This document shows, piece by piece, positions 15,899 to 24,100 of a stretch of 64,000 nucleotides of DNA. The notes under the pieces are model-generated. The model saw only the letters and a list, made by a program, of their open reading frames with translations. It ran no database searches and was not told where the DNA came from. A program made the position numbers and the translations under genes. Each line of letters opens with the position of its first letter. Positions within the stretch are counted from its first letter, which is position 1. Source of the DNA: Pseudonocardia kunmingensis (GTDB lineage: Bacteria > Actinomycetota > Actinomycetes > Mycobacteriales > Pseudonocardiaceae); assembly GCF_006716445.1 (NCBI RefSeq), contig NZ_VFPA01000004.1, positions 310,001 to 374,000 of the forward strand, read 5' to 3'.

Positions 15899-17349
15899 CG
15901 CCGACCCCTCCCGTCGGCGGCCGACGCATCCGGCGCTGCGGCGGGGGCCCGTAACGACCACCAGGTCAAGGCCACCGCGAGCGCGCTCACGATCGCCGCG
16001 CCGGCCATCACCCTGGACGCCGCCGCCGCGACCGCCGGGGCCGTTGCGCCGTCGGATCCGGCGTACACCATTCCCCACACGGCGGTGCCGGCCGCGGTGC
16101 CCATCGGGATCAGGAAGTTCGCGAGCCCGGACGCCATCCCGGTCCGCTCCGGCGGCACCGCGGCGACCGCGACTGCGATGAGCGGCGTCGACGCCAGCCC
16201 GAAGCCGAACCCGAACAGCACCAGCGGTGCCGCCACCAGCGCCACGCGTACCGACGGGCCGATCATCAGCGCGGTGACCGCCGCCCCTATGGCCGCGCAC
16301 GCGAACCCGACACCGACCACCCGCGCCACACCGAACCGGGCCTGCGTGCGCCCGGCGAGCAGCCCACCGCCGAACGCCGCGGCGAACATCGGCACCAGCG
16401 CCACCCCTGCCGCGAACGGGCTCGCACCGAGCGCCTGCTGCAGATACAGCACGAGGAAGAGCGGCACCCCCATCGTGGTGAACCGGGTGAGGAAGGACAG
16501 CGTCGCCGCGCCGGCGAACCGCAGCCGCCGCAGCAGCCGCAGATCGAGCAGCGGCTGGGGGGAGCGGGCCTGGAGCAGGACGGTCGGCAGGAGGAGGCCC
16601 ACCCCACCCACCGCGGCGACCGTGGTGACGGTGGTCCAGCCCTGCCGCGGTGCTCCGTTGAGGACGTAGAAGACCATCAGCAACCCGGCGGTCAGGGCGA
16701 CGACGCCCGCCCACTCCGCCGCGCGCAAGCGCCCGGCGGTACCGGCGGCTGCACCAACCACCGGCATCCATCGCGGCGCCAGGGCCAGCACGAGCAGCCC
16801 GAGCGGCAGGTTGACCGCGAACACGGCCCGCCACCCCGCCAGCTCGACCAGCACGCCGCCGAGGAACGGGCCGACCGCCGAGCACGATCCGGCCGCGGCC
16901 GCCCAGATCGCGAGCGCCATGGGGCGGCGGTCCTCCGAGTAGGCCGCCGCGACCAGTGGGACCGCGGTGCCGAAGATCATCCCGGCGCCGACGCCCTGCG
17001 CCAGCCGGAACACGTCGAGGGCCGGCAGGGACCAGGCGGCCGCGCACCCGGCCGATGCGATGGTGAAGGCCGCGACCCCGGCCAGGAACAGCCGTCGCCG
17101 GCCGAGCCGGTCCGACAGCGTCGCCGTCGGCAGGATGAGCGCGCCGAACGTCACGGCGTACCCCACGATCACCCACTGCACGGCGTCGAGCTCGCCCGGG
17201 TACTCCCGCCGCAGGTCGGCGAGCCCGACGCCGATGATCGTCGTGTCGATCACGATGAGCGCGGTCGCGAGCACGACCACGACGAGGGCCCGCGGGCCGG
17301 AAGCCTCGATCCCGGGCGCTCCGGCCGACCGGGGCGAGGACGCGGTCAT
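15895..17349 (-). CDS. MFS exporter, DHA2 (14-TMS) type
   Basis: A 484-residue transporter with about 14 predicted hydrophobic helices. It has the DHA2 motif A between helices 2 and 3 (Leu-Ser-Asp-Arg-Leu-Gly-Arg-Arg-Arg), a D1-like Ile-Asp-Thr-Thr-Ile in helix 1, and motif C-like glycines in helix 5 (VGPFLGGVL). ATG 17349 overlaps the previous gene's stop (ATGA). Proton-driven antiporters of this type export small molecules; inside the metallophore operon it most likely secretes the finished product. Drug efflux or self-protection is the alternative. Confidence 0.85.
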   Translation of the reverse strand: MTASSPRSAGAPGIEASGPRALVVVVLATALIVIDTTIIGVGLADLRREYPGELDAVQWVIVGYAVTFGALILPTATLSDRLGRRRLFLAGVAAFTIASAGCAAAWSLPALDVFRLAQGVGAGMIFGTAVPLVAAAYSEDRRPMALAIWAAAAGSCSAVGPFLGGVLVELAGWRAVFAVNLPLGLLVLALAPRWMPVVGAAAGTAGRLRAAEWAGVVALTAGLLMVFYVLNGAPRQGWTTVTTVAAVGGVGLLLPTVLLQARSPQPLLDLRLLRRLRFAGAATLSFLTRFTTMGVPLFLVLYLQQALGASPFAAGVALVPMFAAAFGGGLLAGRTQARFGVARVVGVGFACAAIGAAVTALMIGPSVRVALVAAPLVLFGFGFGLASTPLIAVAVAAVPPERTGMASGLANFLIPMGTAAGTAVWGMVYAGSDGATAPAVAAAASRVMAGAAIVSALAVALTWWSLRAPAAAPDASAADGRGRR

Positions 17350-18134
17350 CGAGCGCCTCCCGATCCGGGAGCGGCGAACACGAGCAGGCCGGCGCCGGGT
17401 GCACCCCGCCCCGGGACGAGCCCGGCCGCGGTCGCCTCGCGCGCGGCCTCGTCGGGACCGATCGGCCACACGACGTGCTCGGTCACGTGCTCGACGAGCG
17501 GCCCGTCGCCGGCATCGGCACGGACGTCCGCGGGGTGGTTGCGATAGGTCATGCGCCACCGCAGGCGCTCCGCGTCGACCGGGATCGCCTCGCTCCACCC
17601 CTCGTACGTCCGCCGCCCCACCCGGGCCCGCGTGTAGCACCGGGCCGGCACCGGTTCCACCCGCCGTGGCTGCTGCACCTCGACCACGATCGGCGCGCCG
17701 GGTGCGAGCAGGTCGGCGAACAGCCGCCACAACCGCGCGCGCCCTGGCCCGTCGAAGTGCCCGAGCACGCCGAGCGCGACGACGCCTGCGCACGGCCGCG
17801 GGAGCGCCGCCCCGAACACGTCGGCCGGCTCGACGGTGACCCGGTCGCGCAGGTCCTTGCGCGCCGCCAGCCGCGACATCAGCACCGACCGCATCGCCGG
17901 AGCCGGCTCCACCGCGATAACCTCCGCCTCCGGGAGGGCCTCGGCGACCGCGACCGTCGACAGTCCGGTGCCGGCGCCGACGTCGACGACGGGTCCGGCG
18001 AGCGTGTCGACGCCGCCGAGCAGTCCGGGCAGCAACGGCCCGACCTGCGCCCAGTACGGCGCGGCCATCAGGTCGTAGAACTCCGCGGTGACGACGTACC
18101 GCTCGTAGACGCCGAGCTCGCCGATGGCTGTCAT
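17346..18134 (-). CDS. Class I SAM-dependent methyltransferase
   Basis: A 262-residue methyltransferase with VVDVGAGTGLS (motif I), VIAVEPAPAM (acidic end of strand 2) and a central ALGVLGHFDG region, followed by a beta-rich C-terminal lobe with Tyr-Arg-Asn-His-Pro-Ala-Asp. It overlaps the stop of the PKS/NRPS gene (start 18134, stop 18131) and the MFS start, so it is expressed with them. It is a free-standing small-molecule methyltransferase rather than a module fragment. O- or N-methylation of the metallophore or its starter is the simplest guess; the exact position cannot be told from sequence. Confidence 0.75.
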   Translation of the reverse strand: MTAIGELGVYERYVVTAEFYDLMAAPYWAQVGPLLPGLLGGVDTLAGPVVDVGAGTGLSTVAVAEALPEAEVIAVEPAPAMRSVLMSRLAARKDLRDRVTVEPADVFGAALPRPCAGVVALGVLGHFDGPGRARLWRLFADLLAPGAPIVVEVQQPRRVEPVPARCYTRARVGRRTYEGWSEAIPVDAERLRWRMTYRNHPADVRADAGDGPLVEHVTEHVVWPIGPDEAAREATAAGLVPGRGAPGAGLLVFAAPGSGGAR

Positions 18135-21100
18135 CGCTTGGCCTCCACCCGGTCCAGCGCGGCCGCGAGCGCCGCGGCGACGGCCTCGACCCCGGGCGGC
18201 CGCAGCAGCGCGTAGTGGTGGTCGTCCACGCCGTGCACGGTGAGCGCGCCGCGGACGTGCTGCTCCCAGCCGAGGTCAGGCCGCTCGGCGCCGTCGTCCA
18301 CGCCCATGCCGACGCCGGAGTTCCGCGGCGCCGATCGGTCCGCTCGCACCAGGAGCAGCTCGCCGCCGCCGAGGTCGAGTGGCTGTGTGCGGTGCCCGGC
18401 CAGCGCGCGCATGTGCCGGCGGAACGCGTCCACGCGCAGCGCGAACACGGGGTCGTCCGGGGCCCGCTGCAGCCCGGCCTCGACCAGCCGCTCGGCGACT
18501 CGCGCCCGCCGCGTTCCCTCGTCCAGCCTTGCGAGCCCGTCGGTGAAGGCCGTACCGCCGAGGTCCAGGTCGAGGAACGCCTCCAGCGACCCGAGGTATC
18601 TCGCCCAGAACTGCGCGTCCGGAGCGTCCACGATCGGGTCGGCCACGTTGGAGTCGATCAGTGTCAACAGGTGGACGTCGGCGCCGTCGGCGCGGAGGAC
18701 TCGGGCGACCTCCTGGGCCAGGATGCCGCCCATCGACCAGCCCCCGAGCAGGTAGGGGCCGACGGGTTGGTCGGCGCGGATGGCGTCGGCGTAGGCGCGG
18801 GCCAGATCCGGAACGGTGTCGGGCGCGATCGGCCACCCGGCGAGGCCGGGGTCCTGGAGGCCGACGACCGGGCGGCGGGTGTCGAGGACGCGGGCGAGCT
18901 CGGCGTAGCAGAGCACATCGCCACCGGTCGGCGGGAGCAGGTACAGCGGCCCGCCGGACCCGTCCCGCAGGCGAACCACGAGGTCGCTGGTGTCGGCGGC
19001 GCCGCGCGCCACCCCGCTCGTGGAGGGCGCGAGATCCGCTCCGGTTCCACCGTCCAGCACGGCCGCCAGGGCGGCGACCGTGGGTCGGCGCAGGAACTCC
19101 CGCGGGGGCACCACGACCTCGCGGTCCGGATCCCACTCCCGGCGTAGCTGCCCGAGCATCCGGATCGCGAGCACCGAGTCGCCGCCGAGCTCGAAGAAGT
19201 CCGCCGCCCGATCGACGCCGTCCGGCGCGAGCCCGAGCAGGCCGGCCCACAGCGCGGCGAGGCGGCGCTCGGTCGGGGTCTCCGGTGCGCCGGGTTCGGC
19301 GTTCCCCGGCAGGCCCCGCCGATCGTCCGATCCGCCGGCCCAGCCCGCCGGCAGCCCCCGCCCGGGCAGCTCGACGGGCGCGGTCCACGCGGCGGGATCG
19401 GCGACCAGCGCGTCCACCGCCTCCCCGATCTCGGCGAACAGCCGGTCCAGCGCCTCCGCCTCGAACAGCTCCCCCACCGCGTCGAGGTTGACGACCGCGT
19501 CGTCGTCCCAGTCCCACTCGAAGACCTGGAGGTCGAGCGCGACCTGCGGGGTGCGGACGCGCTGGAAGAAGTCGCGGACCTCGACCTCGCTCGGCGTGGA
19601 CATCGGTGGGCGCAGGCCGAGGGTGCTGTGGAACACCACGGGCGCCTGCGGTCCGTGGTCGCCGCGCCGGCGGGACAGCTCCCGCGCGACCTCGACGCCG
19701 GTCACCATCCCGTGGTCGAGCACGTGGGCGAGCTCGTCCTGCAGCCGCCGGCAGGCGTCGACGAACGCCGAGCCCGGCGGCAGGTCGACGTCGAGCAGGA
19801 CGGTGGCGGCATAGGGGCCGATCACGTGGTCCAGGTCGGCCGGCAGCTGGAGCCGGTTGAGGTAGAGCACGTTGAGCAGGAACCGGTGGTGGCCGGCCAG
19901 CCGCGCCAGCGCCGCGGCGTAACAGGTCGCGAACACCGCAGACGGCGTGACGCCGTGCTCGGTGCACCGCTGCCGCAGCGTCGCCATCGCGGCCGCGTCG
20001 ACCCGCCGTCCGCGCCGCGTCATCGCCTCCGGCCGCGCCTCGTCCAGTGATCTCGCGAGCGGCAGCGCCGGCGCCGGCGGGAGCTCGTCGAGCCGGGCCT
20101 GCCACCAGTCGCGCTGCGCGAGCCATTCGGGCGAGGTCCGTTGGCGGGTGATCGTCTCGACGTAGTCGTCGAAGCCGGCGGTGAGCGGCGGCAGCTGCGC
20201 GTTCGGTTCGTCCAGATAGGTGAACAGCTCGGTGAACATGAGCTGGAACGACCAGCCGTCGGCGACGAGCAGGCTGCACACGACGTGGAGGTGGAGCTCG
20301 TCGCCGGGCAGCCGGCACGCGGTCACCGCGAACGGCCATGGCGGCGCGCCGGGCCCGGTGCGTTGCAGCTCCGCCCGGATCCGCGCCACCTCGCCCGCCA
20401 CCTCGTGTTCCGCTGTCCCCCGCAGGTCGACCTCGGTGACCGGCACCTCGGCCAGCGCCGGATCGGTGGCGTCGAGCACCAGCTGGGTGCCGTCGGGCAG
20501 GAAGGTTGCGCGCAGCATCGGCTGGCGGTCCACCAGCCGGCGGACCGCGGCGCGCACGTCGGCGGCCTCGATGCCGGGGCCGGCGAGCCGGAAGTCCACG
20601 TAGAGGTAGGCCGAGTCGTAGCTGAGCGCCCACGCGCCCTGCTGGCCGACCCAGTACGCCTGCTGCAGCGGCGTCAGCGGGAACGGGGCACCCCGGTCGG
20701 TGCGCCGCACCAGCTCACGCGCGACGGGCCGCATGCGGTTCTGCGCGGTGAGCCGATCGGCGATCTGCCCGGCCAGCGCGGACAGTGGCCGGTCCCCGAT
20801 CAGCTCGGCGACGGGGACCGCGATTCCGAGCCGGTCCCGCACCACGGCGGCCATGCGGACGGCGAGCACCGAGTCGCCGCCGAGCGAGACGAACGTCGCG
20901 TCGGGCGCGATTCGCTCCGCCGGGACGTCGAGCACTTCCGCCCAGATCGATGCGAGCCGAGCCGCGACGGAGTCGACGCCCTCGCCGGTCAGCTGCGGCC
21001 CGGCGTTCGGATCGCGCCACAGGTCGTCCGCGGCGGCTGGTTCACCGGTCTCCGCGGCGTCCGCGAGCCGGCGCAGCCAGTTCACGTACGCGGCGAACGC

Positions 21101-24100
21101 CTCGTCGGCCGCTTCCGGCGCGATCGCCGTCTCCAGCACGTCCCACTGCAGCTGGAGGGCCCCGCCCTGGACGTAGACCTGGTGGTCGAGCCACACCTGC
21201 GGCGTCTGGCTGACCCCGTGCACGACGCGGCCGGCCCATTCGAGGTCGGGCTCGGCACCGGTGACCTGGTCGATGCCGAGCGCGCTGGTGAACACCACGG
21301 GCGCGGTGTGCCGCTCCCCGGTCGCCGCGGTCCTCGCCGCCAGCACCTCCAGCGCCGAGTAGTCGCGGTGGTCGAGGTCGTCGAACATCCGCCGCTGCGT
21401 GGCCGCGGCCCGATCGGCGAACGACTGCCCGGCATCCCGGTCGACCTCGTGCAGCAGCAACGTGGTGAAGTCGCCGACCACCTGGTCGATGTCGGGCAGC
21501 CCGCCCGGCCGGTCGAACAGCGTCACCGTCACGCAGAAGTGGTCGTCGCCCGACCACGCGGCGAGCAGGTCGGCGTAGGCGGTCAGCAGTACCGCCGACG
21601 GGGTCACGCGGTGGCGGGCCGCGGCCTCCTGGAGCGCCTTCCACTGCCGCGGGTCCAGCTCGGCGCGGCGCCGCCCGAACCACGGCCGCGCCTGGGCTCG
21701 TTCGCGGACCGGCAGCGACGGCGGGCCCGGGAGGGTGTGCAGGCGGGCGCGCCAGTACGCCACCGCCCGCTCGTAGTCGGGTCCGTTCCGCCGCCTTTCC
21801 AGGTCGGCGACGTGGTCGGCGAACGTCGTCCGCAACGCCGGCAGGGCCGCGTCGGGATCGGCGTACCGGCGGTGCAGTTCCGCGTCGATCAGGAAGTAAC
21901 TCGCCGTGTCGCAGATCAGTGCGTCGACGCCCACGAACAGCCGGGTCCGCCCGTCGGGCAGCAGCGCAGCGCGCACGTCGAACAGCGGCCATCGGTCCGG
22001 CCGGGGCACCCTGTGCGACAGGGTGCGGCGGAGGTTGGCCAGCCGTTCCTCGGCCTCGTCGACCGGGAGCGCGGTGAGGTCGTGGCGACGCACGCGGTAC
22101 GCCGGCACCTCGGCCAGCAGCTGGTTGCGGCCGTCCTCGGTGACGACGGCGCGCAGCATCGGGTGCCGCGCGATCGTCGCCTGCCAGGCCCGCTCGTAAC
22201 GATCCAGGTCCAGGTCGGTGCAGTCGTACTCCAGGTAGAAGTGGCAGGCCACCTCGCCCAGCCCGAACGCTCCGGTCCGGCCGACCCAGTACGCGTGCTG
22301 CACCCGGGTGAGCGGGAACGGCTCCCCCGGATCCGTCCCTCCGGTCGGTTCCGTGGAGTCGGCTCGGCTCGGGGCGGCAAGATGGCCGGCGGTCTCGGGA
22401 AGGCGCGCGGCGACGCCCGCAACCGTCGGGTCGGCGACGAGGTCGCGCAACCGCAGATCGGCGCCGGCCTCGTCGCGCAGCCGGACCAGCATCCGCGTCG
22501 CCAGCAGCGAGTGGCCGCCGAGCGCGAAGAAGTCCGCGTCCGGAGCGGTGACGGGGCAGCCGAGGAGTTCCGACCACAGCGCGGCCACCCGCTGCTGCGC
22601 CGCGGTCACGAACGCTGCATCGGACGTCTCGACTGGCACGGCGGCGCACGCCTCAGGCCCGGGAGTCGGCTGAAGACTGCGATCGGCGAGGTCGCGCGAC
22701 GACACGGCGACGACCGGTGGCGTGCGCCCGGTGACGTCCAGTGCGACGAGCCGGTCCAGGGCGGCGAGCGCGGTCTCGGTCGGCAGCTCGGAGCGGGCGG
22801 CGGCACCGGAACCGAGGCCCGCGCGGCTGTCGCCGGCCCAGGTGTCCCACTCGACCGCGAGCCACCGGGTGCCCTCGGGTGCGTCCGCGGCGCGTTCGTC
22901 CGCCCAGGCGTCCAGGTAGCGGTTGGCGGCGGCGTACTCCGCCAGCCCGACCCCGCCGAGCGTCGCCGCTACCGACGAGGCGAGCAGCACCAGCCGGGGC
23001 GGGTGCTCCAGCCCCTCGATCGCGGTGTGCAGCGCGCGGGTGCCGGTCACCTTGGCGGTGGTGTTCGCCCCGGCCGGGTCCTTCTCCACCAGTGGCCGGA
23101 CGGTGTCCGGACCCACCGCGCCGGCCGCGTGCACGACCAGGTCGACCGGGCGACCCGGGCCCGCGGCCTCGGCCAGCAGGCGCCGCACCGCGTCCGGGTC
23201 GGTGACGTCGACCTCGGCCGCGACGACGTCGAACCCGCGTTCGCGCAGCTCGTGGATCGCCCGCCGCGCCGGCTCTGCCGTGCGCCGGGACGCGAGGACC
23301 ACCCGCGCCCCGTGCTCCGCCGCAAGGCGTTCGGCGATCAGCGGCCCGAGCCGACCGAGCCCGCCGAGCACGACCGCGACGGGGATCTCGACGCGCGGCA
23401 GGTCCTCGAGCTGCCAGCTGGCCCAGGTCCGGCTCCAGCGCCGCCCACCGCGCAGCGCGACCTCGAGTCCGCTCTCCCCGTCACCGGCGAGGTCGGCGGC
23501 CTCGGCGAGCAGGAGCGCCGGACTCGTGTCGTCGCCCGGCAGGTCGACGCTGCGCCACGGCAGGCCCGCCTCCTCGGCCAGGACCGGGACGAGCGCGAAT
23601 GCCGCGGCGGCTCCCGGGTCGGCAGCGGTGTCCCCGGGAAGCCGGTCGACGCTCCTGGCGACGGCGAGCAACGGGGGCAGCTGCGCCCACGCGGCGGCCC
23701 GCCCGGCCAGCGCGGCCGCATCGGCGTAGGCCGCATCCAGGCGCGCCGCGTCGCCGCCGTCCACGCCTGGCCCGTCCTCACCACCGTGACCGCCGACGAG
23801 CCAGACGAGCCCGTCGGGGCACGCGGTCGCGGGGAGGTCCGCGGCGGCGTGCCGCTCGACCACCGCGCCGGCGGCGCGGAACGCCGCGGCAACGGTTTCC
23901 GTGAGGGACTTGTTGTGCTCCCCTTCGCCGACCACCCACCAGGACCGGCCGCGCAGCCGGTCGGCGACGGCGGCGAGGCGGGGCACCTCGTGCCGGACCG
24001 GCACCTGGAGCTCCCTTGCCGGGTCGAGGCGCCGCACCGGGGCCTGCGTCGCGGGAGGGTCGATCCACAGCCGCCGGTTCCGGAACGCGTAGCCGGGCAG

